Shown: piece by piece, positions 17,716-26,823 of the stretch
Position numbering within the stretch: the stretch's first letter is position 1
Layout of the letters: each line of letters starts with the position of its first letter
Notes under the pieces: model-generated
Told to the model about the DNA's origin: nothing
Seen by the model: only the letters and a program-made list of their open reading frames with translations
The model's database searches: none
Made by a program: the position numbers and the translations under genes
Assembly (NCBI RefSeq): GCF_008107685.1
Contig: NZ_VIRF01000082.1
Coordinates: 123,343 to 187,342, forward strand
DNA from: Novosphingobium sp. BW1
Lineage (GTDB): Bacteria; Pseudomonadota; Alphaproteobacteria; Sphingomonadales; Sphingomonadaceae
Direction: 5' to 3'
DNA: 64,000 nt

Positions 17716-17939
17716 GCGCAATCTTTCATCCTCTCTCTTCCCACGGTCTCGACCGTGACCCGGGTTGGGAACCGGGCCACGGCCTGCCGTGTTGAGGATT
17801 CGATAGCGCAAATTTTGCTTGACGTATAGGGAAAGAATTGCACCCTTAGGGAAGACATCGAGAAGATTCAGATCCGGACGTTGACGGAATCGCCGCCAGA
17901 GGGATTCGAACGAACCGGGTGCGCCTGTGGAGAGAATGC

Positions 17940-19076
17940 ATGGATAGCGTCGTCATTGTGGGTTACGCCCGCTCCCCCTTTCACCTGGCCAACAAGGGCG
18001 CGCTGGCCCGCGTCCGTCCCGATGACCTGGCGGCGCAGGTCGTGCGCGGCTTGATCGCCAGGACCGGCGTGGAAGCCGCCGACATCGAGGACCTCATAGT
18101 GGGCTGCGCGTTTCCCGAGGGCGAGCAGGGCCTCAACGTGGCGCGCCTGATCGGCCTCCTTTCGGACCTGCCGCTCTCGGTGGGCGGCATGACCGTCAAC
18201 CGCTTCTGCGGCTCGTCGATGAGCGCGATCCACATCGCCATGGGTCAGATCGCCGTGGGTGCGGGCGAGGCTTTCATCTGCGCGGGCATCGAATCGATGA
18301 GCCGGGTGCCGATGATGGGCTTCAATCCGATGCCCAACCGCGCGCTCGCCGAAACGTCGGCCGCCTACATGGCTATGGGCGAGACCGCCGAGAACGTCGC
18401 CACCAAGTACCAGATTTCGCGCAGCGACCAGGAAGCGCTCGCCGTAGAGAGCCAGAAGCGCGCCAGCGCCGCACGCGATGCGGGCAAGTTTGTTGATGAG
18501 ATCGTGCCCATCGAGACCAAGGCTGGCCTGGTCGAACAGGACGGCACCATCCGTGGAGGGACCACGGCGGAAGACCTCGCCGGGCTAAAGCCCGCGTTCG
18601 ACGCCAAGGGTTCGGTGACGGCGGGCACCTCCTCGCCGCTGACCGATGGCGCGAGCGCCGTGCTGGTCACCACGGAAAGCTACGCGAAGGCGCATGGCTT
18701 GCCGATCCTGGCCCGCATCAAGTCGGTCGCGATTTCGGGTTGCGCGCCCGAGACGATGGGCCTCGGGCCTATCCTCTCCAGCCAGAAGGCGATGGAGCGC
18801 GCCGGGATCTCGGCGGCGGACCTTGATGTCGTCGAACTGAACGAGGCTTTCGCCTCGCAGGCCATCGCCTGCATCAAGGACCTGGGTCTCGATACCGCGA
18901 AGACCAACATCGACGGGGGCGCCATTGCCATTGGTCACCCGCTCGGCGCAACCGGCGCGCGCATTGTCGGCAAGGCGGCCTCGCTCCTGAAGCGCGAGGG
19001 CGGCAAGTACGCGCTCGCCAGCCAGTGCATTGGCGGTGGGCAGGGCATCGCGACGGTTCTGGAGGCAGTGGAATGA
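17940..19076 (+). CDS. Acetyl-CoA acyltransferase (thiolase, FadA-like)
   Basis: Thiolase of 378 aa. It cleaves 3-ketoacyl-CoA into acetyl-CoA and a shortened acyl-CoA, the last step of beta-oxidation. The nucleophilic cysteine lies in TVNRFCGSSMSAIHIAMGQ. The catalytic histidine is in GGAIAIGHPLGATGARI and the second cysteine in SQCIGGGQGIA. The ATG at 17940 follows a GGAGAG site; an upstream in-frame GTG is less likely. Coupled to the next gene by an ATGA overlap, it should form the trifunctional beta-oxidation complex with it. Confidence 0.93.
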   Translation: MDSVVIVGYARSPFHLANKGALARVRPDDLAAQVVRGLIARTGVEAADIEDLIVGCAFPEGEQGLNVARLIGLLSDLPLSVGGMTVNRFCGSSMSAIHIAMGQIAVGAGEAFICAGIESMSRVPMMGFNPMPNRALAETSAAYMAMGETAENVATKYQISRSDQEALAVESQKRASAARDAGKFVDEIVPIETKAGLVEQDGTIRGGTTAEDLAGLKPAFDAKGSVTAGTSSPLTDGASAVLVTTESYAKAHGLPILARIKSVAISGCAPETMGLGPILSSQKAMERAGISAADLDVVELNEAFASQAIACIKDLGLDTAKTNIDGGAIAIGHPLGATGARIVGKAASLLKREGGKYALASQCIGGGQGIATVLEAVE

Positions 19077-21397
19077 CCCAGCCCATCCAGAAAGTCTGTG
19101 TGATCGGTGCGGGCACCATGGGCGCGGGCATTGCGGCGCAGGTCGCTAACGCCGGTGTCCCCGTACTCCTGCTGGACATCGTCCCCAAGGACGGGGCCAA
19201 CCGCAACGCCATCGCGCAAGGCGCGGTCGCCAAGATGCTCAAGACCGAGCCTGCGCCCTTCATGAGCAAGTCGGCGGCCAAGCTGGTCGAGACCGGCAAT
19301 ATCGAGGACCATCTTGAGAAGGTCGCAACGTGCGACTGGATCATCGAGGCGGTGATCGAGCGTCTCGACATCAAGCAGGGCCTCTATGAAAAGCTCGAGG
19401 CGCTCAAGAAGCCCGGCACGGCGGTCTCATCGAACACTTCGACGATCCCGCTCGCAAACCTTGTCGAAGGGCGCTCGGACGCCTTCAAGGCCGACTTCCT
19501 CATCACCCACTTCTTCAATCCGCCGCGTTACATGCGTCTGATGGAGATCGTGACCGGTCCGGCGACGGCAACGGATGTGGCGGCGAAGGTCGAGCAGTTC
19601 GCCGACGTGAAGCTGGGCAAGACGGTCGTGGCGGCCAAGGACACGCCCGGTTTCATTGCGAATCGCATCGGCACCTTGTGGATCCAACTTGGCCTCAACG
19701 CTGCGTTCGACATGGGGATTTCGGTGGAAGTGGCCGATGTTGTGGCGGGCAAGCCCATGGGCGTTCCCAAGACCGGCATCTTCGGCCTTGTCGACCTTGT
19801 CGGCATCGACCTCATGCCGCACCTTCAGGCGAGCCTCACCTCGACGCTGGCCAAGGATGACCCCTACCAGGCCATCGCGCGCGACATTCCGCTCATCCAG
19901 AGGATGATCGCGGACGGCTACACCGGTCGCAAGGGCAAAGGGGGATTCTACCGCCTCAACAAGGAGAAGGGCCGCCAGAAGGAGGTCATCGACCTTGCCA
20001 CGGGCGAGTATCGCGCGGTTACCCGTCCGGCAGGCCCGCGCGGCGCTGCGGCCAAGGGCAACCTGCGCAAGCTGGTCGAGACCAAGGGCGAGATCGGCGA
20101 ATACGCCTGGGCGATCCTGGGCGGCACGCTGGCCTACGCGGCGAGCCTGGTGCCCGAGGCGGCGGACGACGTGGTCGCCATCGATGATGCGATGAAGCTG
20201 GGCTACAACTGGAAGCAGGGCCCCTTCGAGATGATCGACGTTCTGGGCGCGGCCTATCTCGCCAAGCGCCTGGAGGACGAGGGCCAGCCGGTTCCCGAGA
20301 TCCTCAAGGTGGCGGGTGAGCGCAGCTTCTACCGTGTCGAGAACGGCGCGCGCGAGTATCTGGGGCTTGATGGCGAATACCACGCCATCGTGCGTCCTGA
20401 AGGCGTGCTGCGTCTTGCCGATTTCAAGCTGGCCTCGCAGCCGCTTCTCAAGAACGCGTCGGCGGCACTCTGGGACATCGGCGAGGGCGTGGTCGCGCTG
20501 GAATTCACCGGCAAGATGAACGCATTGGACGGCGAGGTGATGAAGCTCATCACCAAGGCGCTGCCGCTTGTCCAGGAGAAGTACAAGGCGCTGGTGGTCT
20601 ATACCGACGCCGACAATTTCTCGGCCGGGGCGAACCTGGGGCTGGCCATGTTCGCGGTCAACATCGCGGCCTATTCCGAGATCGAGAAACTCGTGGCGGG
20701 TGGACAGATGGCCTACAAGGGCCTGAAGTACGCTCCGTTCCCGGTCGTCGGCGCTCCTGCGGGCATGGCGCTGGGCGGCGGCTGCGAGATCCTGCTCCAC
20801 TGCGATGCGGTGCAGGCCCACGCAGAGCTTTACACCGGCCTCGTCGAATGCGGCGTCGGGTTGGTGCCCGGCTGGGGCGGCAATGGCGAGATGCTCCTGC
20901 GCGCGCGCAACGCGGCAAAGATGCCCAAGGGCCCGATGCCGCCCGTTGCCAAGGTGTTCGAGACCGTATCGACTGCAACCGTCTCCAAGTCGGCTGCGCA
21001 GGCCAAGGAAATGCTGTTCCTGCGTCCCGATGACGGGATCACCATGAACCGCGACCGCCTGCTTTACGATGCCAAGCAGAAGGCGCTCTCGCTGGTGGAG
21101 GGGTACTCCCCGCCCGAGGTGCCCGAGTTCCGGCTCCCCGGCGACAGCGGCCGCGTCGGCCTCTCGATGGCGGCAGAAAGCTTCCGCAAGCGCGGGCTTG
21201 CGACCGAGTACGACCTCGTCGTCTCGGACGCCCTGGCCGAGGTCCTGACCGGCGGCGAGGCCGATCTGGTCGACACCGTAAGCGAGCAGGAACTGCTGAA
21301 ACTGGAGCGCGACGCGTTCATGAAGCTGGTGCGCGAGCCGCGCTCGATTGCCCGCGTCGAGCATATGCTCGAGACCGGCAAGCCGCTGCGCAACTGA
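19073..21397 (+). CDS. 3-hydroxyacyl-CoA dehydrogenase / enoyl-CoA hydratase fusion (FadJ/FadB-type)
   Basis: Multifunctional beta-oxidation enzyme of 774 aa. In contrast to E. coli FadB, the dehydrogenase part comes first. The NAD motif is VCVIGAGTMGAGIAAQVANA at residues 7-26, with HFFNPPRYMRLMEIV and the C-terminal HAD domains after it. The hydratase/isomerase half follows from about residue 470, with FSAGANLGLAMFA and GAPAGMALGGGCEILLHCDA (oxyanion-hole glycines and acidic residues). This order is common in alphaproteobacteria. It partners the preceding thiolase. Confidence 0.93.
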   Translation: MTQPIQKVCVIGAGTMGAGIAAQVANAGVPVLLLDIVPKDGANRNAIAQGAVAKMLKTEPAPFMSKSAAKLVETGNIEDHLEKVATCDWIIEAVIERLDIKQGLYEKLEALKKPGTAVSSNTSTIPLANLVEGRSDAFKADFLITHFFNPPRYMRLMEIVTGPATATDVAAKVEQFADVKLGKTVVAAKDTPGFIANRIGTLWIQLGLNAAFDMGISVEVADVVAGKPMGVPKTGIFGLVDLVGIDLMPHLQASLTSTLAKDDPYQAIARDIPLIQRMIADGYTGRKGKGGFYRLNKEKGRQKEVIDLATGEYRAVTRPAGPRGAAAKGNLRKLVETKGEIGEYAWAILGGTLAYAASLVPEAADDVVAIDDAMKLGYNWKQGPFEMIDVLGAAYLAKRLEDEGQPVPEILKVAGERSFYRVENGAREYLGLDGEYHAIVRPEGVLRLADFKLASQPLLKNASAALWDIGEGVVALEFTGKMNALDGEVMKLITKALPLVQEKYKALVVYTDADNFSAGANLGLAMFAVNIAAYSEIEKLVAGGQMAYKGLKYAPFPVVGAPAGMALGGGCEILLHCDAVQAHAELYTGLVECGVGLVPGWGGNGEMLLRARNAAKMPKGPMPPVAKVFETVSTATVSKSAAQAKEMLFLRPDDGITMNRDRLLYDAKQKALSLVEGYSPPEVPEFRLPGDSGRVGLSMAAESFRKRGLATEYDLVVSDALAEVLTGGEADLVDTVSEQELLKLERDAFMKLVREPRSIARVEHMLETGKPLRN

Positions 21398-21449
21398 TAG
21401 AACATAATCGGGGGACGCGCCCGGCGTATCCCCCGCGAGGAGAGTTGAG

Positions 21450-23240
21450 ATGCAGGTATACGAGGCCCCCTTGCGCGACATGGCGTTCGTGCTGAACGAG
21501 CTTCACGCCGACGACGGGTTCGGCGATCTGGAGGCGCTGTCCGAATTCACGCCGGACCTCACCGGCGCGATCCTGGAAGAGGCGGCCAAGGTCGCGCAGG
21601 AAGTGCTCCTGCCCCTGAACCGCAGCGGCGACATCGAGGGCTGCACGCTGGAAAACGGCGTCGTGCGCACGCCCAAGGGCTTCAAGGAAGCCTACGATGT
21701 GTTCCGCGAAGGCGGCTGGTGCGCGCTGGCCTCCGACCCGGAATGGGGCGGGCAGGGCCTGCCCGAGGCCGTCAACAAGCTGACCGAGGAGATGATCTGC
21801 TCGGCCAACCTGTCCTTCAGCCTCTACCCCGGCCTGACCCACGGCGCGACCACCGCGATCGAGGGCTACGCCAGCGATGAATTGAAGCAGGCCTACCTGC
21901 CGAAGATGGTTTCCGGGGAATGGTCGGGCACCATGTGCCTGACCGAACCCCACTGCGGCACGGACCTTGGGATGTTGCGCACCAAGGCCGTGCCGCAGGA
22001 TGACGGTTCCTACAAGCTGACTGGCGCCAAGATATTCATCTCGGCGGGTGAGCATGACCTGACCGAGAATATCGTGCACCTTGTCCTCGCGCGCATGCCC
22101 GATGCGCCTCCCGGCGTGAAGGGGATCAGCTTGTTCCTGGTGCCCAAGTACCTGCCCAAGGACGACGGCACGCCGGGCCCGGCAAACGGCGTTTCGGTCC
22201 AGGCGATCGAGCACAAGATGGGTCTCAAGGCGTCGGCCACCTGCCAGCTCAACTTCGAGGACAGCGTGGGCTGGCTCGTGGGCAAGCCGCACAAGGGCAT
22301 GGAAGCGATGTTCACGATGATGAACACCGAGCGCGTCTCGGTCGGCATCCAGGGCCTTGGCGTGGGCGAGGCCGCCTACCAGTCGGCGGTGTGGTATGCC
22401 AAGGACCGCATCCAGGGGCGCTCACTTTCGGGCGTGAAGAACCCTGACGCTGCGGCCGATCCGATCATCGTCCACCCCGACGTGCGCCGCATGTTGATGA
22501 CGATGCGCGCCTACAACGAAGGCAGCCGCGCTATCGGCGCGTGGGTCGCCCGCGCGCTCGATGCCGAGCGCTATTCGACCGATCCCGAGGTCAAGGCGCG
22601 GGCGCAGGACTTCATCGCGCTGATGACGCCGGTCGTGAAGGCGCTCTTCACCGACCTTGGCCACGAGGCCGCGCATCTCGCCGTCCAGGTCTATGGCGGC
22701 CACGGCTATATCGCGGAGAGCGGCGTTGAGCAGTTCGCCCGCGATGCGCGCATCGCGATGATCTACGAAGGCACCAACGGCATCCAGGCGCTCGACCTTG
22801 TCGGGCGCAAGATGCCCGCGCACATGGGCCGTTATCTGCGATCGTTCTTCCATCCGGTCGCCGCTTTTGTCGAGGCGAACAAGGAGGATGCGGACTTCGG
22901 AAAGATGATCGAGGGGCTGGAAAAGGCCTTCGGCGCGCTCCAGCTCTCGACCGGCACGATTGCCCAGAAGGGCATGAAGGACCCCGAGGAAGCTGCCGCC
23001 GCCGCCACCGACTACCTGCGCCTGATCGGCCTTGTCGCGATGGGCTATACCTTCGCCAAGGCCGCGCAGATCGCGCGGGCCAAGCTGGCCGAGGGCGCCG
23101 AGGATGCGGCCTTCTACAAGGCCAAGATCACGACCGCGCGGTTCTTCTTCGACCGCCTGCTGCCCCAGGCAACGGCGGCCTTTCTCGCCATCAAGTCGGG
23201 CAAGGGCTCGATGATGGAATTGGAGGCAGACGCCTTTTGA
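21450..23240 (+). CDS. Acyl-CoA dehydrogenase
   Basis: FAD-dependent acyl-CoA dehydrogenase of 596 aa, the first oxidation step of beta-oxidation. It is longer than the classic 380-aa type, with N- and C-terminal extensions, as in the large family used by many proteobacteria for long-chain substrates. GTMCLTEPHCGTDLGML is the FAD/substrate motif. YGGHGYIAESGVEQFARDAR and IAMIYEGTNGIQALDLVGRK hold the active-site glutamate region. A GAGGAGAG site precedes the ATG. It is the third gene of the plus-strand operon and ends before a strong hairpin. Confidence 0.93.
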   Translation: MQVYEAPLRDMAFVLNELHADDGFGDLEALSEFTPDLTGAILEEAAKVAQEVLLPLNRSGDIEGCTLENGVVRTPKGFKEAYDVFREGGWCALASDPEWGGQGLPEAVNKLTEEMICSANLSFSLYPGLTHGATTAIEGYASDELKQAYLPKMVSGEWSGTMCLTEPHCGTDLGMLRTKAVPQDDGSYKLTGAKIFISAGEHDLTENIVHLVLARMPDAPPGVKGISLFLVPKYLPKDDGTPGPANGVSVQAIEHKMGLKASATCQLNFEDSVGWLVGKPHKGMEAMFTMMNTERVSVGIQGLGVGEAAYQSAVWYAKDRIQGRSLSGVKNPDAAADPIIVHPDVRRMLMTMRAYNEGSRAIGAWVARALDAERYSTDPEVKARAQDFIALMTPVVKALFTDLGHEAAHLAVQVYGGHGYIAESGVEQFARDARIAMIYEGTNGIQALDLVGRKMPAHMGRYLRSFFHPVAAFVEANKEDADFGKMIEGLEKAFGALQLSTGTIAQKGMKDPEEAAAAATDYLRLIGLVAMGYTFAKAAQIARAKLAEGAEDAAFYKAKITTARFFFDRLLPQATAAFLAIKSGKGSMMELEADAF

Positions 23241-23320
23241 CACTCCAGCCGGTTCCCGCCGCAGTCCGGCGCGGCGGGATAAGGAGGGGCCAACCGGTCG
23301 GGTCGCGCCAACCGAAAGGA

Positions 23321-23360
23321 GAACACCCGGGATTGCCTGCAAGGGCGGTCCCGGGTGTTC
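23321..23360. terminator. Hairpin terminator between the beta-oxidation operon and opgH
   Basis: Perfect 12-bp inverted repeat GAACACCCGGGA / TCCCGGGTGTTC with a 16-base loop, between converging genes. It has no clear T-run on either side but is strong enough to insulate both operons. Confidence 0.75.
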
Positions 23361-23361
23361 G

Positions 23362-25206
23362 TCATGGTGCGTGGCTGGTTTCCGGGCTGGTGTGCGCAGC
23401 GGCGGGCACGGGATGCGCGCGCTTCTCGGCCTGGTCGTCGATGGTGGGATCGGGGACCTTGAAGAGCCGGGTGGGCTTTTCCAGCGCACCTTGAGAGGAA
23501 TGCGACGTCAGGCTGATGAACCAGGGCGAGGCGAGCAGGCCCAGTGTCAGCGGCGAGAGCCAAATCGCGGTGACCGGATCGAGGAAGGCTGTCGCGCCGA
23601 ACAGCAGGCCAAGCGCGATGTGCTCGCGAAGATCGGGGATGATCTCGCGCACCGAGATGCGCCGCGCCTCGCGCGCCTGCGTCGACCAGCCTGCCGAGAT
23701 ACCGAAGAGCAGGCCCATCAGCGCTTTGGTCTGCGTGACCATGGTGATCGGCGCGAACAGGACGGCGAGCGGGACCTCGGCGGCCACCGACCGCAGGATT
23801 GTGCCGGGGCCGCCAAAGGCCGCGCGGCGCTTGGCATCCGAAAGCATCCAGACAAGACCCATCGCCTTGGGCCCGAACAGCAGCACGACCGTCAGCCACA
23901 GCACGCTGGGCGGCGCGGTGCCGACGAATCCGGCGCCCATCTGGCCTGCCGTCTGCGCGATGGTGACAATGAGCAGCAGCAGCCAGCCCGGCGAGGTCAG
24001 GTAGGCCGAAGCGCCCACCAGCAGGTGCAGGCGATGCGTCCAGGTGAGGCCCGAACTGGCGAGAAGCTGGAGGTGCTGCAGATTGCCCTGCATCCAGCGC
24101 CGATCGCGGATCGCCATGTCGACGACGGTGGGAGGGAACTCCTCGTAGGAGCCGCCGATCATGACCATGTGAACCGCCCAGCCACGGCGGCGCAGCAGCG
24201 CGGATTCCAGCATGTCGTGGCTGAGGATGTGCCCGCCGAAGGGGCCCTCGCCGGCCAGTTCAGGGAGCCCGCAGCTTTCGGCAAAGGCGCGCGTGCGCAC
24301 GATGGCGTTGTGGCCCCAGAAGTTCGATTCCGAACCCGACCACCACAAGAGGCCCGCAGACGCGATGGGGCCGTAAGCCTCGCTCGCGAACTGCATCCAG
24401 CGCTGGAACAGGGTGCGCGCGTTGATGATCATGGGCACGGTCTGGAGCAGGCCGATGGAAGGGCGCTCCTCCATGATCGAGGCCATGCCCACGATCGAAT
24501 CCCCGCTCATCATCGAATCCGCGTCGAGCACCAGCATGCATTCGTAGGCTCCGCCGAAGCGGCGCACCCATTCGGCGATGTTGCCGGGCTTGCGAGCGAT
24601 GTTCTTCTCGCGGCGGCGGTAGTAGACGTTGATCGGCGCCTCGGCGGCGACCTCAAGCCACTCAGCGTATTCGCGCTTTCCGGACAGCTCGTTGGAATCG
24701 GAGAGCACGAAGAAATCGATCCACGGCGCGCCGCCCGCCTTATCGATGGAGCGGGCCATGGCGCGCACGCGGGCGAAGACCTCCTCCACGCTCTCGTTGT
24801 AAACTGGCATCAGCACCGCAGTGCGCTTGGAGAGCGACTGAGCGGGGCTGGGAATCGCGGTGAAGCCGGGATGCTCGCCCGAAATGAGCTTCAGGAAGCC
24901 GACCGTTGAGCTCACGAACCCGAAGGCGATCCAGGTGAAGAGCGGAATGAAGAAGACAAGGAGTGCGACCTCGAAGGCATCAAGCCCGTCGCGCGAGAAT
25001 GCAAAGCGCAGTTCGCTCGACGCGGCAAGGCCGATCACGGCGGTCAGCGTGATCAGGAGGAGGCGCTTCATAGCCATGCCCGGCGGCTGCGTCTTCACCT
25101 CGATGGAGCCCGGAGGCGGGCCATCAAGGCGCTGTATCGGCATCTCCAGCGGCGCTTCGTCGGGAAGCGGACGCGGGGGCTGCGCGGGCGGCGGGGCCAT
25201 GGTCAT
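23362..25206 (-). CDS. opgH: Glucans biosynthesis glucosyltransferase OpgH (MdoH)
   Basis: Inner-membrane GT2 glucosyltransferase of 614 aa that polymerises UDP-glucose into the linear beta-glucan backbone of osmoregulated periplasmic glucans and passes it across the membrane. Two N-terminal membrane helices come first, then the GT2 core: AVLMPVYNESVEEVF, the DxD-type LVLDADSMMSGDS, FWGHNAIVR, GHILSHDMLESALLRRRGW and the QxxRW-like DRRWMQGNLQH. A group of C-terminal membrane helices follows. It is shorter than E. coli OpgH (847 aa), as in many alphaproteobacteria. It overlaps opgG by 4 bases. Confidence 0.92.
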   Translation of the reverse strand: MTMAPPPAQPPRPLPDEAPLEMPIQRLDGPPPGSIEVKTQPPGMAMKRLLLITLTAVIGLAASSELRFAFSRDGLDAFEVALLVFFIPLFTWIAFGFVSSTVGFLKLISGEHPGFTAIPSPAQSLSKRTAVLMPVYNESVEEVFARVRAMARSIDKAGGAPWIDFFVLSDSNELSGKREYAEWLEVAAEAPINVYYRRREKNIARKPGNIAEWVRRFGGAYECMLVLDADSMMSGDSIVGMASIMEERPSIGLLQTVPMIINARTLFQRWMQFASEAYGPIASAGLLWWSGSESNFWGHNAIVRTRAFAESCGLPELAGEGPFGGHILSHDMLESALLRRRGWAVHMVMIGGSYEEFPPTVVDMAIRDRRWMQGNLQHLQLLASSGLTWTHRLHLLVGASAYLTSPGWLLLLIVTIAQTAGQMGAGFVGTAPPSVLWLTVVLLFGPKAMGLVWMLSDAKRRAAFGGPGTILRSVAAEVPLAVLFAPITMVTQTKALMGLLFGISAGWSTQAREARRISVREIIPDLREHIALGLLFGATAFLDPVTAIWLSPLTLGLLASPWFISLTSHSSQGALEKPTRLFKVPDPTIDDQAEKRAHPVPAAAHTSPETSHAP

Positions 25207-26777
25207 ACGTTCAGGGTCTTTATCACGGTTTCGGAGAGGGCGTTGTCGCCCTGCTTCAGGAACAGGCGCAGGTCCATCGGGTTCCCCCGGCCTTGCGGGT
25301 CGCCCATGCGCACGTCGAGCTTGACGCGCCAGGTGTTCTCCTGGCCGACCACCGGGTGGACCTCGCGCGCAAGGATTGCCTCGTGCGGCGCTTCGGCGAC
25401 GACTTCGACACCGCTCCCACGGTCAAGCCCGGCGAGCGCGGGCCCTGCAAAGTCGAACACGAACTTGCGCGCGCCGGGGATGGTGGGGCCATCGGCAAGC
25501 CCGGCCTTGCCCTGCCAGTCGTTGATGCACCGGGCGATGGCGCTCTGGCTCGGATCCTGGGAGGTCCAGGTGAGGCGATAGCCGAAGGCCATTTCATCGC
25601 CCGCGCGCACGGGCTCGGCCGGGGTCCAGAAGGCCGCGACGTTGTCCTGGTTCTCGTTGTCGGTCGGCATCTCGTAGAGCCGGACCGCGCCCTTGCCCCA
25701 GTCCGAAGTCGGCTCGATCCAGAGCGAGGGGCGCCGGTCGTACCAGGAGCCATCGTCCTGGTAGTGGTCGAAGGTCTGATCGCGCTGGAGCAGGCCAAAG
25801 GCGGACGGATCATCGGCGGTGAAGCTGAAGGTAATCGGGTGGAGTGCGTTTTCCAGCGGGCGCCAGACCTGCTCGCCGTTGCCCGCGCGGATCAACAGGC
25901 CGTCGCTGTCGTGGACCTCCGGGCGCCAGTCGGGCCCGCGCGGCGGGCGCGGATAGGAACGGCTGGCCTGGTCGAACCAGAACATGCTCGACATGGGCGC
26001 AATGCCCAGCTGCTGGACATCCTTGCGGAAGAACAGCTTGGCCTTCACGTCCTGGACCACGCCGGCATCGCCGCCCCCGCGCGTGTCGATGCGGTAGGCG
26101 CCTGCGACCGAGGGGCTGTCGAGAAGGGCATGGATGACGAAGTGGTCGGCGCCCGCCTGCTCGATCCAGAAGTGGGTGAAGCGGGGAAATTCCTCGCCCG
26201 AGGCCAGGCCGGTGTCGATGGCGAGGCCGCGCGCGGAGATGCCAAACTGGTCGCGCGAACCGGACGTGCGGAAATAGCTGGCGCCCATGAACGAGAGCCA
26301 GTCCGCGTGGCCATCGGCGGCCATCACCCGAAAGCCTGCGATATCCGCCTCTTCCTCGCCCACGAAGAGGCTGGAATTGTCGACCACGGGCCGGGCCATG
26401 CCCTCGCTCACGATGTCGATGCCAACCGCATAGGGGGAGACGGCGGTAGCGGTCGGGAAGAAGCGCACGACGTTGGCCACCGCATGGGCATCGCCATAGG
26501 TGAGGCGCGCCAGCGTGTCGAAATCCTGCGCCGTGCGGGGAGAGACTTCGGGCGTTTGATAGGCGGCCTTGGCAAGCGAGCGGGCACGCTTCACGAGGAT
26601 ATCCCACGAGAACGGCTCGGCATCGCCCAGCATGGCGGCGGGCTCGGCTGCGGCCAGCGCGGCGCGCGGAAAGGCGCCGCCGGCAAGGACCGTGGCCAGT
26701 CCCAGTAGCAGGCCGCCTGCCTCGCGGCGATTGAGCGGGAGGTGGGCAGGGGTCTTGGAAGAGGATTTGGTCAGCAT
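25203..26777 (-). CDS. opgG: Glucan biosynthesis protein OpgG/OpgD (periplasmic)
   Basis: Periplasmic protein of 524 aa required for OPG synthesis or branching. The start at 26777 gives a signal with paired arginines (LNRREAGGLLLGLATVLAGG), possibly Tat-type as in OpgD. The mature part carries the family features: AYQTPEVSPRTAQDFDTLA, the FRVMAADGHADWLSFMGASY beta-sandwich region, and the later SFTADDPSAFGLLQRDQTFD and GKGAVRLYEMPT. A Tat signal would favour OpgD over OpgG; I keep opgG because it is the first partner gene of opgH. It lies 46 bp after the HlyD-type gene, so it may share that transcript. Confidence 0.87.
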   Translation of the reverse strand: MLTKSSSKTPAHLPLNRREAGGLLLGLATVLAGGAFPRAALAAAEPAAMLGDAEPFSWDILVKRARSLAKAAYQTPEVSPRTAQDFDTLARLTYGDAHAVANVVRFFPTATAVSPYAVGIDIVSEGMARPVVDNSSLFVGEEEADIAGFRVMAADGHADWLSFMGASYFRTSGSRDQFGISARGLAIDTGLASGEEFPRFTHFWIEQAGADHFVIHALLDSPSVAGAYRIDTRGGGDAGVVQDVKAKLFFRKDVQQLGIAPMSSMFWFDQASRSYPRPPRGPDWRPEVHDSDGLLIRAGNGEQVWRPLENALHPITFSFTADDPSAFGLLQRDQTFDHYQDDGSWYDRRPSLWIEPTSDWGKGAVRLYEMPTDNENQDNVAAFWTPAEPVRAGDEMAFGYRLTWTSQDPSQSAIARCINDWQGKAGLADGPTIPGARKFVFDFAGPALAGLDRGSGVEVVAEAPHEAILAREVHPVVGQENTWRVKLDVRMGDPQGRGNPMDLRLFLKQGDNALSETVIKTLNV

Positions 26778-26823
26778 AACGTCCGTGAACTCCGGTCTGA
26801 TGCCCCCGGTTTCATGGCTTGCG

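Noticed and set aside
19427..21481. Long antisense open frame over the dehydrogenase/hydratase gene
   Set aside because: Same reason: composition is that of a codon-position shadow and no motif is seen.
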